From: Steromphala cineraria
Taxonomy: Eukaryota > Mollusca > Gastropoda > Trochida > Trochidae
Length of the DNA: 64,000 nucleotides
Direction of reading: 5' to 3'
Assembly (NCBI GenBank): GCA_916613615.1
Contig: OU744726.1
Coordinates: forward strand, 58,730,987-58,794,986
Part shown: piece after piece, positions 1 to 10,880 of the stretch
Position numbering within the stretch: the first letter of the stretch is position 1
Layout of the letters: each line of letters starts with the position of its first letter
Translations under genes and position numbers: made by a program
The notes under the pieces: generated by a model
The model's database searches: none
What the model saw: only the letters and a program-made list of their open reading frames with translations
What the model was told of the DNA's origin: nothing

Positions 1-986
1 TCACTTTAAAATATCCATCCGTGATGCATTTAATATAAGCGACATTCTATAATGATTACGCAATCAAGGATCACATGATAACATAATTCATTTACTGATA
101 TAACGTTTTATTTACTAAATTCTTACATCCAAATAAGATCCGTTTCCTCTCTGAAATTGAAAGAAAAAGTAAGATCAGATGATGAATAAAGGGATATCTA
201 TATAATATGAAATTTCTGCGCCTTAGGAAATACAAACTCGAAAAGTATCTTGCAGTCCCGTACATCTTTTCAAACAACCTTGTAACTAATAGTCTTTGTA
301 ACTTTCATTTCAAATCAAATTTGTCTTTGTCTTGGGTCGCATGTTTAAAACGAGAAAAAAAACTCCCGGTTGACATATCAATTACCAACAATGTCAGCTC
401 TAATATATCCTGTCCGCTTTTGATAAGTTTCCAAAATAACGTTTGAGTGATTGACACGCGCCTGCAGTTAAGAATACATAATGCATTAGAAAAATCTGAA
501 TAACTGATATAGCCTATGACATTTCAGCCTAAAAGGACGCTTCTTTCAATATATATTTTCTTTAATTCTAATGTTTAACAAATTTTTGTTGAAGTTGACC
601 AACTTGAAATGTCATAAATTGTGACAATTAGAATTTTTTCTTAACTAGAATGTTAGAATCTTCATTCGTTTATTCATTTGTTCATATAATTGCCGGATCT
701 GTTTGGCTCATTTAGAGCTGCATTCAATGAATCTTTACGCCTCTCTTCAAATATTGAAAAAGCAGGGAATCTTTTAATCGAAAACATTAACTTTTTAAAG
801 CACCAATGAATACCTTCTACTGATTGACCAATGACGAAAGGCCGTGCAGAGTAAACTTTATAAAACTACATCAAATGTGTCCAATTTTGGGGCGGTATTA
901 AAATAAGATTGAAGCTTGCTCATAAATCCATTTCGTCATTGAAAAAGATGTTTAAACCATATCAAAATTACACTGAACATATTTAC
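1..986. other. AT-rich flank, nothing identified
   Basis: I see no coding exon, RNA gene or repeat that I can support here. The short open frames are in AT-rich sequence without codon structure or flanking splice signals. It lies downstream of gene Z and should contain the 3'-UTR exon expected for that gene, but I could not place it. Confidence 0.4.
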
Positions 987-992
987 CAGCTG

Positions 993-2391
993 TCACAGTG
1001 GGAAAATCTTCACGCAAACACCTTCAAATGTGAACTCAAAGGGAGGAAATTCACCGGATTTGAAGGCCTCCACCTTTCCGTTTGCTTCTTTAGCACACCA
1101 CAGGTTTGATTTACATCTGATAAGTAAGAAAAAACTTGCTTTCAATTTTACGAGCGCTTCATTATGAGCTAATTATAGTTACAATGCTTTAAACGCGGTT
1201 CTATACTGATGATTTATCTAGAAATCTGATTTGGCGAAGGAAAGAAAATTTATTTTGTTTTTGACATACTAACTGACAAGGTATATACATTTATCCATTT
1301 TCTCTCCACAGATAGAAAATCCACAGGGTATTTTCTTGTTTAGCTTGCCGTTAATGTTCTTTGTTTCAACGCATGCAGCCATTGCAACTCTTGCCCCTAA
1401 GTGAGACACGTTGAAATGTTGTTGTTTTTTAAAATCATCGTTTTTGATAGATTTTTAAGATTTTGATGCTTTTCGGTTGTGACAAAATAACTAACGCGGT
1501 AATTAAGGTATTAATAAGTAGGAATTATATTTTGTCAATTAACCGCTACTATCATTACACTGTTCATTTGCATATATAAATTGGCGCATCTTTTAAACAA
1601 CGTCAACAATTAAACAATATCATAAGGCATTTTTTCGAATAATTTTTTCAAAATGACATTTAATGACAAAGAAATTATCTTGTTCGTGTGTTTGGGTATC
1701 GTAAATATCCTGCATTAGGAATAAACATCATGTAAGAAGCTCGCCAAGGCTCGCAAAATACAATGTTTGTACCTAATGCAGGATATTAACAATCCTTTAA
1801 CACATTAGCATGATAACCTCTATTGAAAGTTTTTGAATAGAATATATAATAACTATATTATAAATGTATAATTATCAAAATGCATGGACAGTAGTTTCTG
1901 AACTACTATACTTAATGTTAGATGACAGAATCAAAAACGAGTAAATGAAACAAAAACGAACTGAAACTTTTGCCTTGTAATCTTCAAATGCCATTGGAGG
2001 AAATAAAGACATTCGTTCATTCATTCATTCATTCATTCATTCATTCATTCATTCATTCATTTCATTACGTAAAATGTCTGTCATACGGAACAAAATGTGT
2101 ATGTTCAATGAACGACAGTTCGTCATACACTTAAATCCAGATTCAGAACAAAAAACATTAGATCATTTTGCAAATAAATTTAAACGAATATTACGAAGGT
2201 TTGAAGAATCCACACGTCGTTCCAATCGTCAGCGCACACTCGGGACAGCAACTACATGTTCTGAAGACCGGTTCACAGTTAGAATACGGCAGTCTTGGGC
2301 ACCGCCGTTTATCGCAGGGGGCACATGTGAGAGCCCTGCTGTACTCCACGCAACAAAGCATCAAAATCGCAACGATGACTGTGGCTCTCAT
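993..2391 (-). CDS. Perlustrin-like single IGFBP-N domain secreted peptide (gene Z)
   Basis: Two coding exons on the minus strand: 2391-2195 and 1116-993, joined through a phase-2 intron (donor GTAATA at 2194, acceptor after TTATCAG). The product is 106 residues: a hydrophobic signal peptide of about 20, then a 12-Cys module. Exon 1 carries CAPC and the CSCCPEC core of the IGFBP N-terminal fold; exon 2 carries CKSNLWC and FEGVC, the expected C-terminal half. The length is close to perlustrin (about 84 mature residues), which binds insulin-like factors in abalone nacre; a role in shell matrix or growth-factor binding is inference. A TATAAA lies 43 bp upstream of the start. A second donor (GTAAAT) follows the stop by 6 nt. 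Z is the most diverged of the minus-strand copies and its intron holds a palindrome and a microsatellite. Confidence 0.82.
1701..1790. repeat. Palindrome P1 in the gene Z intron
   Basis: Arms 1701-1735 and 1756-1790 are inverted copies with roughly 80% identity, sharing AATATCCTGCATTAGG. The loop is GC-rich (GCTCGCCAAGGCTCGC), unlike the AT-rich surroundings. I cannot assign it to a transposon superfamily and see no clear target duplication. Confidence 0.7.
1960..2065 (+). repeat. (TTCA)n microsatellite with a retroposon-like tail
   Basis: About 13 tandem TTCA units (2013-2065) directly follow GGAGGAAATAAAGACATTCG. An AATAAA-bearing stretch running into a tetranucleotide microsatellite is typical of LINE or SINE 3' ends in molluscs, so this may be the truncated tail of a retroposon. 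It sits in the gene Z intron. Confidence 0.55.
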
Positions 2392-2433
2392 CTTGGTTTC
2401 CTATGCAATGGTGAGTTAAGTCTCGACAGTTGG

Positions 2434-2439
2434 TTTATA
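2434..2439 (-). promoter_or_regulatory. TATA box of gene Z
   Basis: TATAAA on the minus strand, 43 bp upstream of the start codon. The comparable position in gene D also carries a TATA box. Confidence 0.5.
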
Positions 2440-2639
2440 TGATAATGTGAAATGTGTTTTTGTTGCATATTTTGGGTAACGTGTGTCATATTTGACACAT
2501 CGCCTTTGGCGGGTTTTATCACTGCTTGTTTTTGGTGGAGATATTTTAATATAATGATTGAAATATCTGACAAGATAATGTCTAGAATGACGAAAGGTTT
2601 TGATTTTAATGATCTTCTACTCAGAAGGGTACAGTAATA

Positions 2640-3146
2640 CCTCACGTTTGTTCACCAATTTGCATAACCTTTCTGGAAATAAAATTTTAACTTAAGTTTT
2701 CAAAGAAGGGGCATTGACGTAGATAAAATACATGTTGAAATTATGCATTTTCACATCATCAAGTACTACTGAGTTTCTTAATAAAAAATATAAATTCTTC
2801 CTCATTATTATGTGTCACATGGACAAAATGACAATTTATTGGTTAGCATTGGATTCAAATACTATTTACTGATTCGTTCACAAAATTGGTAATTCCAATA
2901 ATTTCGTCAGTAAAAAGTAAGATATAAGATTAAACTGTGCACATTCAAGTACCCCTCCTACCTAACCAATTGATATTATTTCTAGCTGATTTTAGGAAAT
3001 ATTGAATAACATGACGTTTTTTGTACATCAGTAGTTAGGGAACAAAATCTCGGGTGCATACATTTATGTGCGAAAGCTGTCCCTTTTAACATTCAAGTTC
3101 ATCTGATATCGTTATTTCACAAGATATTTTGAACTAAATTTTTATC
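2640..3146. other. Non-coding, nothing identified
   Basis: Upstream of gene Z. AT-rich, with no repeat or exon that I recognise before the tandem array begins. Confidence 0.4.
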
Positions 3147-4855
3147 CCCGCCGCGCGTTTAGCGCGAAGCGGGGGGTATAGTATTGGGCAGCGTCCGTCC
3201 TTCCGTACGTACGTCCATACGAATGAAACATTGAATTACTCAAAAACCATTGACCAGATTCTTTTCATATTTTGTATATAGCTTCATCACCATGAGAGTA
3301 AGGTCCATATAGAGGTTCATGACCTTGACCTTCATTTCAAGGTCACAACGAGACTTTGAAATTTTACCCTTGTCAGCGGGATATCTCAAGAACCATTCAC
3401 TTGATTCTCTTCATAACTTACACAGTGCATCTTTTTGGGAAGGTTCCGAGCCCAGTCGATTTTGGTGACCTTGACATTTTTTTCAAGGTCACAACGATGT
3501 TTTGAAAATTTCAGCATTGAAACCTGCAGTTTAGGGTTGTCAGCGGGATATCTCAAGAACCATAAACTGGATTCTCTTCATAATTTACACATTGCATCTC
3601 ATTGGGAAGGCGCCGGGCCCAGTCGATTTTGGTGACCTTCACATTATTTTCAAGCTCACGAAATTTCAGCATTGAAACCTGCAGTTTAGGGTTGTCAGCG
3701 GGATATCTCAAGAACCATAAACTGGATTCTCTTTATAATTTACACAAAGCATCTTATTAGGAAGGCACCGAGCCCAGTCGATTTTAGTGACCTTCACATT
3801 ATTTTCAAGGTCACAACGAGGCTTTGAAAATTTCAGCAATGAAACCTGTAGTTTAGGGTTGTCAGCGGGATATCTCAAGAACCATAAACTGGATTCTCTT
3901 CATAATTTACACTTTGCATCTCATTGGGAAGGCGCCGGGCCCAGTCGATTTTGGTGACCTTCACATTATTTTCAAGGTCACGAAATTTCAGCATTGAAAC
4001 CTGCATTTTATGCTTGTCAGCGGGATATCTCAAGAACCATAAACTGGATTCTCTTTATAATTTACACAAAGCATCTTATTGGGAAGGCACCGAGCCCAGT
4101 CGATTTTGGTGACCTTCACATTATCTTCAAGGTCACAGCGAGGCTTTGAAAATTTCAGCATTGAAACCTGCAGTTTAGGCTTGACAGCGGGATATCTCAA
4201 GAACCATAAACTGGATTCTCTTCATAATTTACACATTGCATCTCATTGGGAAGGCGCCGGGCCTAGTCGATTTTGGTGACCTTCACATTATCTTCAAGGT
4301 CACAGCGAGGCTTTGACAATTGAAACATTGAAATCTGCATTTAAGGCTTGGCAGCAGGCTATCTCTAGAACTGTTCACTAGATTGTTTTCATAAGTTAAG
4401 CAAAGCATCTTATTGGGTAGACGCAGGACAAAGTCAATTTTGATGACCTTCACATTGTTTTCAAGGTCACAGCAGAACTTTGGATTTATCATCAATTTAC
4501 CTGCATGTTAAGCTTGTGAGTGTGATATCTCAAGAGTCATTCACTGGATTCTTTTTATAAATCTATTTTGGGAAGACACCGGGCCAATTTGGTTTTGGTG
4601 ACTTTCAAATTTTTTTCAAGTCACAGTTAAACCAACATGCATTTAGTAGGCCGATATGTTAAGAACTGTTCTCTATATTCTCGTCTTTTTTTGCACAAGG
4701 CTTCTTATTTGGAAGACCCAGGAACCAGTCGATTTGTTATTGTCTAAATTACACCTGGTAGCATGACAAGTGTAGACAAGTGTGTCTATGTATACATTAT
4801 GTTTTTTGTTAAAATCAATTTGTGCTGGGGGATCTTGTCACCTTCGTGACAAATA
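3147..4855 (+). repeat. Tandem-repeat element with alternating 155/167-bp units
   Basis: The element opens with a GC hairpin (CCCCGCCGCGCG, then GCGCGAAGCGGGG) and a CGTCCGTCC stretch. It then runs through about eight units containing AAGGTCAC and GGGATATCTCAAGAACCAT. Unit anchors fall at 3375, 3542, 3697, 3864, 4019, 4186, 4353 and 4519. Spacings alternate 167/155, giving a 322-bp higher-order repeat, then decay to 167 and 166. The right end has a GTCAC-CTTC-GTGAC hairpin. Molluscan pearl or Helitron-derived elements have similar cores of about 160 bp; that assignment is inference. Open frames here are repeat artefacts. Confidence 0.85.
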
Positions 4856-7490
4856 TTTGTTTTTCTGGTTTTCACCCGCATGTTGAAAAGGGGACAAGTG
4901 ATAAAGTGATATACACTATAATTCTTATGGTTATATTGCAACTTTTTTATGTTCATTTTTGAAAAACAATTCGGTGTTAAACAAAAATCATCACATCAAT
5001 TCTATTTTAAGAATAATTTGTTTTAGCTTCTGTGTCCTTAAGTAATAGCCAAATCTTATTCAAAGACATGTTTAAAACCAAGCAGTTCCTTCCCAACTGT
5101 ATGTTTTTGACTTGTATCTAGTTAAGCAGATGACAAAATGACATGATGTATGCATAATTTTTGTATAATACACTGTTTCTGATGTTATTTGTACGAGGTT
5201 TTGACATTACAATCTATTTATACAATTTTCCAAAATTTATTTCAAGTCTGTCAACCGAAGCAAAAATTTAACAGGAAATGCCCGAGGATGCCTTCAAATA
5301 ATATGACAGATTTCCCTCACATTAAATCATAGTTGTAATGTTCTTTCGCCCCATTTTTAGTAAAAGGTTACTCGAATGTTTACCGTCATGTAATGACTAA
5401 TGATTCCAGGTTCTTATATCTTTAACTTTAAGCTTATTGCTCATTTACTTTTTAGTTATCTGACACCTGACACCATAAATATAATGTTTATATCTAATCG
5501 TCACGCACTGATAAATCAATGATAAATGAAAATCGTCCTTTAACTTCAAACTATCAAGATTATGTTTACGTCGATAATGTAAATAGGTTTTCATTGTCAA
5601 TTTCATACCTCAATATCACTTAACTCTATTGCATTGTTCAGTAGTTGTCAATCATCCATATATAGACTTATGTCTTTAAGAAACGCTACCAAGTTTTCAT
5701 GGTCGTTCAAAATATAAATCTATTACCTGACGGAGTCAGTTTTGAGTGTATTTGACAAATATTTGGCTTGTTAAGAATTATGCAAATTTCATTTTTCAGG
5801 AAAAGATACGTTTGATTGTGTGGCTCTTCAGACATACATGGGGTGCTTAAATCGCAATTTCCATGGTTTTTTCTATTATAAAGTATGAAATTCAAGAGAG
5901 AAAACAATATTGTCAATATAATGCACTTATTTTACATATTTTCGTTGACGCGTCATTGGTCTTGAACGTTTAAAAACAAAGGAACAGTGTTCAATTTGTC
6001 TCAGCTATCTCGCCTAGTTAAGATGACCATATCGATGATTTTTTAAAAAGCAAACATGTACAGATAATGTTTCAAAATGTTACACATATGTAAGTTGACA
6101 TCTGGAGAACTGATAAAATATGTTTAAGTCGTAACAATCACCATAGGAGTGAGTTATTTTACAATTTGTATGGTAGCAGTACTTTTGGACACTAGTTAAG
6201 AGTATCTTAAGATAACTAAACAGTTACTGCGACCGTCTTATGAGTAAAAAACACTACGTCAATTGTTTATGTAAAACTCGTCGAACTTATAGGTCGACTG
6301 AAATGCCCTTTGGCCACTTTCGGGATTCATAAAAAAATTGCATTTGACACACTCGACTTAAAATTTCACAGTATCCTGGCTCATTAATCTGAACTTATTA
6401 TATCATTATATCAAGCAAGTTGTTGAAATTGATTGATTAACTTTCTAATTTGAGGAAACTTATCATATATATCATATTTCGTTTCCTGAGTGAACACATT
6501 GCTCCCGTTTCACATTTTGCGGAAAACAAGTGTCTCAATCTCTTAAAGCAATATCGTTATAACAACATTTAACTCTCAATAATTTCTACTTCGACCCAAA
6601 GGTCGAACTCAAGCCACTACCTCACCTTGCTTAATACGACCTTTTAACGGTGTCATTTTATCGATGAGTATTAACTGTTTAATTTCCAGCGGAGAGCTAA
6701 GGTAGGTTTTAATTAATAATAATGATCGAAAGCTGGTGTGTTGTTTGAACAGCAAATGACTGTCATGTCATTAGATATGGAATGATATAACACAATTGCT
6801 CTTGTGTCACACAAAATAGCAAATAGATTACCCGAAATAACAAAGTATTTTATAATATAAACTGAACGCCAAAAGAAATGTTACACCTCTTTGAATTTTA
6901 ATACCATAAAAAGTTACGTGTTCTGAGGAATTTGCTTTGTTGTGTTGTAACACTCTATCAGTTTAGTGCCTTGTCCTAAAATAGCAGACCTGTAACTTTA
7001 ATGGTAAATAAGTTATCGTCAGTTCTTCATGGGTGGGGTCAATTTAGTTTTGAATCCCTCAATAGGAATGCCATCGAATTTTATTTAAACCGACCTTGTT
7101 CTGAGGAATAACATCCGACTAACCCGGGTGGTGTTAGTCCGTGTAGCGGAGAAACTCACTTATCAAATTATCAATGGATGGATCGCCATCTTCGTAAAAA
7201 AAACAAAACATGCATCTTACATCTACATTTCATCAACATAAATGCATCATTCATCTACATTTCATCTACAAACATGCATCTTTTACATGCATCGTTCATC
7301 AACATAAATTCACCATGTACATGCATAGTTCATCAACATACATGCACCTTACAATGTGATATGTATGATTTTACATTCAGTTAAATGGTGAAAGGAGGAA
7401 TACGAATGGTTGGAATTTAATTCAAGAGGTTTTAAAATCAGCTGTTTAGTTAACTAAAATTGAAAACAACAAAATCATGAAAGTTGAACG
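4856..7490. other. Non-coding intergenic DNA with an old duplicated segment
   Basis: No gene is visible. From about 6240 onward the sequence is a diverged copy of DNA found before genes B and C; for example the CTCAATAGGAATGC stretch near 7058 recurs near 12808 and 18577. A cluster of imperfect CATGCATC/TCATCAAC repeats spans about 7200-7350. The segment therefore belongs to the tandem-duplication unit of gene A. Confidence 0.5.
5664..6196. mobile_element. Degraded MITE, same family as 59866-60420
   Basis: It aligns end to end with the copy in the acetyltransferase intron. Shared landmarks are AAACGCTACCAAGTTTTC, ATTACCTGACGGAGTC, GTTGACGCGTCA and CTATCTCGCCTAGTTAAG. The right end TTTGGACACTAGTT matches the other copy's terminal repeat, while the left end has decayed. 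No coding capacity. Confidence 0.65.
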
Positions 7491-7609
7491 TTTATTAACA
7501 TATGGCAGAAAACAAAGTTACATGTTTTATTTCGCTAATTTTACATTCATAATAAGATTTTATTTTTGTTAGTTGTCATTTCTCTCTTTCTTGCACGTCA
7601 GTGTATAGC
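7491..7609 (-). other. Predicted 3'-UTR exon of gene A
   Basis: The minus strand shows a pyrimidine-rich acceptor (TTCTTTTTTCAG) at 7610, then about 115 bp ending in AATAAA (7491-7496). Corresponding sequence lies behind genes B and C. A splice donor sits 2 nt after the gene A stop codon, so this is the likely terminal exon. Confidence 0.5.
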
Positions 7610-8628
7610 CTGAAAAAAGAAAGGGGTATAACAATATGATGAGTATAAATAGGTGAAATTGAAGTTATTATGTTACGCAGAAGAATGCAAATATTTAGAG
7701 GTAATTATAAGAAAATACATTACTTTATTTTTTTTATGGGAGCAACCAAACGAAAATATATTTTTTATTCTATTTTTCTTGACTGTTGTATGTAAGAATA
7801 AGTAATATGAACGTGAGAGCAATGCTGGAGGTTTACAATTAAATGAGACAGAACGTACACTTACATAAATAAACAACCATAGCCGACCACAGAATACACC
7901 AATCTCTAAGAACTATATATATATATACATATATTGATTTCTAAAACGCAGAGACAGGGCGATCATCAGAAAAATTTGTATTTGAAATGGATAAAAAGGA
8001 TTCAACGTTTTCATTCTGTCCCGATAGAGGTAGAAAATTGAAACTTATCAATATTTCAGAGGATATATAATATAAACTGCCGTCCAAAGGAAACTTTGCC
8101 ACTGTTTGTAAGTATCCTTTTAAAGAATAGAAAACGATAGAAGTTTCAAACAAAGTACTTCTTCTCAATCAATCTTTTTTAAGCAATCAACAAATCAAAG
8201 TTTAAAGGAGAAACCCAATTTTACACCTAATTAATCTAAAGTGAGCAGGGGTAATGTTTGGTTGTCCAGACGTTCGTTGAAACGATTTTGTTCACAATAA
8301 TTTCTTTTTAGTAATAAAATGTGTTTCTTAAGTACCAGGTATGAGCAACCCGAGTGTTATCACTTCCAAATCTGCCATGTTTAACGAAGAATCAAAAGTT
8401 TAATTACGTCATCTGTCATCAGTTTCAACCTTCACTTTAAATCTACATCGAAGCTTTTCCATTAATGGTAATGTGTGAATAAAGTGTAAAATGTCATATT
8501 GAACCATCCTTGAGTCGTTCAAACGGTAACCAGCCTTGAGAGCTAAACAATCGCAGTTAAATCTTTCCAATTCGGACAACATGGCGGCTGTTTTTGACAG
8601 TATAATATAGGGCAGGAGGTATTGTTAT

Positions 8629-9107
8629 TAGGGGTGACTGTTGACCCCAAAAGGACTAGTGCGATAGGAATAGCATGCCGTGAGTTACCATTGCGATATA
8701 ATAGTCTATTGCGAGGAACTATTGCGATAGCTATTGCAATAGTTTATTATTAAAAGAAAGGCAAATTTTGCTGCTTTGTTTATGATGGTTTCAAACTCGA
8801 CCACACTTAAGGAAGTCGTTATTTTAAATATGCCAAACAAGGTTATCTGTTGTATCTAACGGTTGCTACTTTTAGATCTAAGCGATCTGCTTTATATGTT
8901 CCAATATTTTCCAAATAGACGTGTTTTTTTGGTGAATGTTACGTAAGAATTGAATTAAACAACTGAATTTACTAAACTGTCGATACTATCGATAGCAAGA
9001 CGTGCTATCGATACTATTGATCGTTTCAGACATGATTATCGATAAAGTACCGTCGGCACAGCAACTATCGCAATAAATCGATAGTTAGATATATCGTTAC
9101 ACCCTTA
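8629..9107. mobile_element. Non-autonomous hAT-type element
   Basis: The ends are TAGGGGTG and CACCCTTA, imperfect 8-bp inverted termini. They are flanked by a perfect 8-bp direct repeat, ATTGTTAT (8621-8628 and 9108-9115), the target-site length of hAT elements. The interior is rich in CGATAG/ATCGAT words near both ends, as in subterminal transposase sites. No transposase is encoded. Confidence 0.75.
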
Positions 9108-9255
9108 ATTGTTATCTATATCATATATCTTTTCAAATATTGATAATTTTCAATTTGCTGTGCTTTTCCAAAAAAATGTAAAACAAATCCTTTTTTGATA
9201 TCTTAAGCAAAAAAACTCGGCTCTACCACTGTCGGATTATTCAATGTTCTCACCA

Positions 9256-10804
9256 TCACTTAGAGCACGTTGTTATCTTGGTGCAGACACCGCTGAACGG
9301 AAGTGAACCTGGAATCTTCTTATAGGCTATCAATCTGTTCTTCTCCTCTTTCGCACAAAACAGACCAGTTTTACACCTGAAAATGCATGGAAGTATGAAG
9401 AAAATTATTTTATTTTTCAGAGACATGGCTTATTACATCTTGTGGTCATCTGTATCAATTGCGTTATTTTCATGGTAAGTTTTCTGCAAGACATTGTATA
9501 ATATTGTGATATCTTGATTAGATATTATCAACCTTTCTTTCCGTCTTTTCCCTCACCCTTTCGACCCCTTTCTCCCTAAACTGTCAACTCTCATTTGGAT
9601 GGCAACATCCACGTGTTAAATAACTGAAATATTGTTCAGAACATCGTCGTTAATTCTCTTATTTTCTAAAATGCCAGTATAAAGATATTAAAAAATCAAT
9701 CAATTATACCAAATATATTTGAAAAACAACATTACAAGATACTATTGGTCATCGGTATATGCTATAGAATGACCAAGGGATGTTCTTTGCAATGACTCAG
9801 GGATGTTCCATAGAATGGCCAAGGGATCTTCTACAGAATATCCCGGGGATGTTGCATTGTTTACAAGTTATGGATAACACATGGTCCACGGGCATTATCA
9901 ATGATAGAGGATGTTTGCCCGCGGGATTTTCACACGGGCCGTATGCCCACGGGCAAATCACGAGGGCAAACATCCTTTATTTTTGATAATGCCCACGGAC
10001 TATGTGTTATCTATTTTATAAACCGCCAACTAGTTATAATAACATTGACATGACCGATAACATGAAAATAACCGAGGCGGCCGTAAAATAAAAAAAACAA
10101 AAACAAACTAAGACCTTTGTTATAAGAGGACCTAACACACGATGTATGTCAGCGCTGTCAAAGTAGCTCAGTGGTCAGAGCGTTTGGTTTAGCGTTCGGC
10201 AGTGTAATCTCTGCAGGTTCGAGACGGCATATCACCAAAACATTTGCAGTGTTAAAATTAGATATGTGATAATTTTGAAAAGTGATAGTCAATTGACACT
10301 TTGATTTTAACAAAAATCATTAATAACATCTTTCGAAAATCATTTTTTGAATAGGGATATATTATAATAACATCCTGCCTTGCAGGGCGATTATTGTGAT
10401 ATTAACCTGCATCTGAGGGACATTACTCGAATAATTCCCTTGCCGTACCAGTCAGAAGGAAATTAAAAGATGTAAAGACCTCAAAGAACAATGGAGTGAC
10501 GTCACTAAAGGTTTATAAACTGGGATGATGTATTTGAACCTGCGAGGAATTATCTGAGTGAAGAATAACCTCGAAAACTACAGAAATATGACACCTAAAA
10601 GTTATAACATACATACCGTACAGTTGTAGACCCACATGGCTTGCCCACTTCTAAGGCACAGACAGGGCAGCATGTACATGTGTTTTTAATTACGTCACAA
10701 CCGTCCGGTGTTAAGCAAGCTATAAGTGGGCAGATTATTGGAGGACACTCTTGACCCCAACCATACCCCATTACACAGAGAAGTAGCGTAAGAAGCAGTT
10801 TCAT
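9256..10804 (-). CDS. Perlustrin-like single IGFBP-N domain secreted peptide (gene A)
   Basis: Exons 10804-10617 and 9376-9256, phase-2 intron with donor GTATGT and acceptor TTTTCAG; 102 residues. The signal peptide covers about residues 1-18, leaving about 84, the size of abalone perlustrin. Exon 1 shows CPPIIC, then NTCTCCPVCALEVGKPCG, the core of the IGFBP N-terminal module. Exon 2 shows CKTGLFC, AYKKIPG and FSGVC and ends ITTCSK. There are 13 cysteines, one more than the 12 of the family. The intron contains palindrome P2 and a tRNA-like sequence. It is a tandem duplicate of B and C. Function is by family only: extracellular, possibly insulin-like factor binding or shell matrix. Confidence 0.85.
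9872..10012. repeat. Palindrome P2 in the gene A intron
   Basis: Arms 9872-9920 and 9964-10012 match as inverted copies at about 85-90%, sharing GGGCATTATCA and GGATGTTTGCCC. The centre is GC-rich with repeated CACGGGC words. It is followed about 150 bp later by a tRNA-like sequence. Unassigned family. Confidence 0.75.
10158..10228 (+). other. tRNA-like sequence (RNA polymerase III A and B boxes)
   Basis: TAGCTCAGTGGTCAGAGCG (A box and D arm) starts at 10164 and GGTTCGAGAC (B box) at 10216. The spacing is about 8 nt longer than in a normal tRNA and I cannot fold a clean anticodon arm or acceptor stem. It is most likely a tRNA-derived element or pseudogene, not a working tRNA. Confidence 0.5.
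10485..10522 (+). other. Conserved TGACGTCA/TATAAA block
   Basis: AGAACAATGGAGTGACGTCA is followed by a TATAAA-containing tract. The same block recurs at 62685-62722, also downstream of a palindrome and a tRNA-like sequence. TGACGTCA (10497-10504) is a consensus CRE, but no regulated gene is evident. Confidence 0.5.
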
Positions 10805-10870
10805 TGTGGTTCGTAAGTTGAGCTTTAGATTTCGGTAGTGAGTTGAGATTCTAAAACAATTGCTTTTATG

Positions 10871-10880
10871 TTTATATAAA
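10871..10880 (-). promoter_or_regulatory. TATA box of gene A
   Basis: TTTATATAAA, 67 bp upstream of the gene A start, within a stretch (AATTGTTTTAGAAT and repeated TGTCATAATGTCAAAA words) conserved upstream of genes B and C. Confidence 0.5.

Noticed and set aside
3435..4279. Series of 62-66-codon frames with near-identical peptides
   Set aside because: They are produced by the 155/167-bp tandem repeat and have no start, splice or codon evidence.
7195..7350. CRISPR-like repeated CATGCATC/TCATCAAC words
   Set aside because: Repeats are imperfect and unevenly spaced, and the genome is eukaryotic; this is a degenerate simple repeat.
10158..10228. Functional tRNA gene
   Set aside because: Box spacing is too long and no cloverleaf forms by eye.
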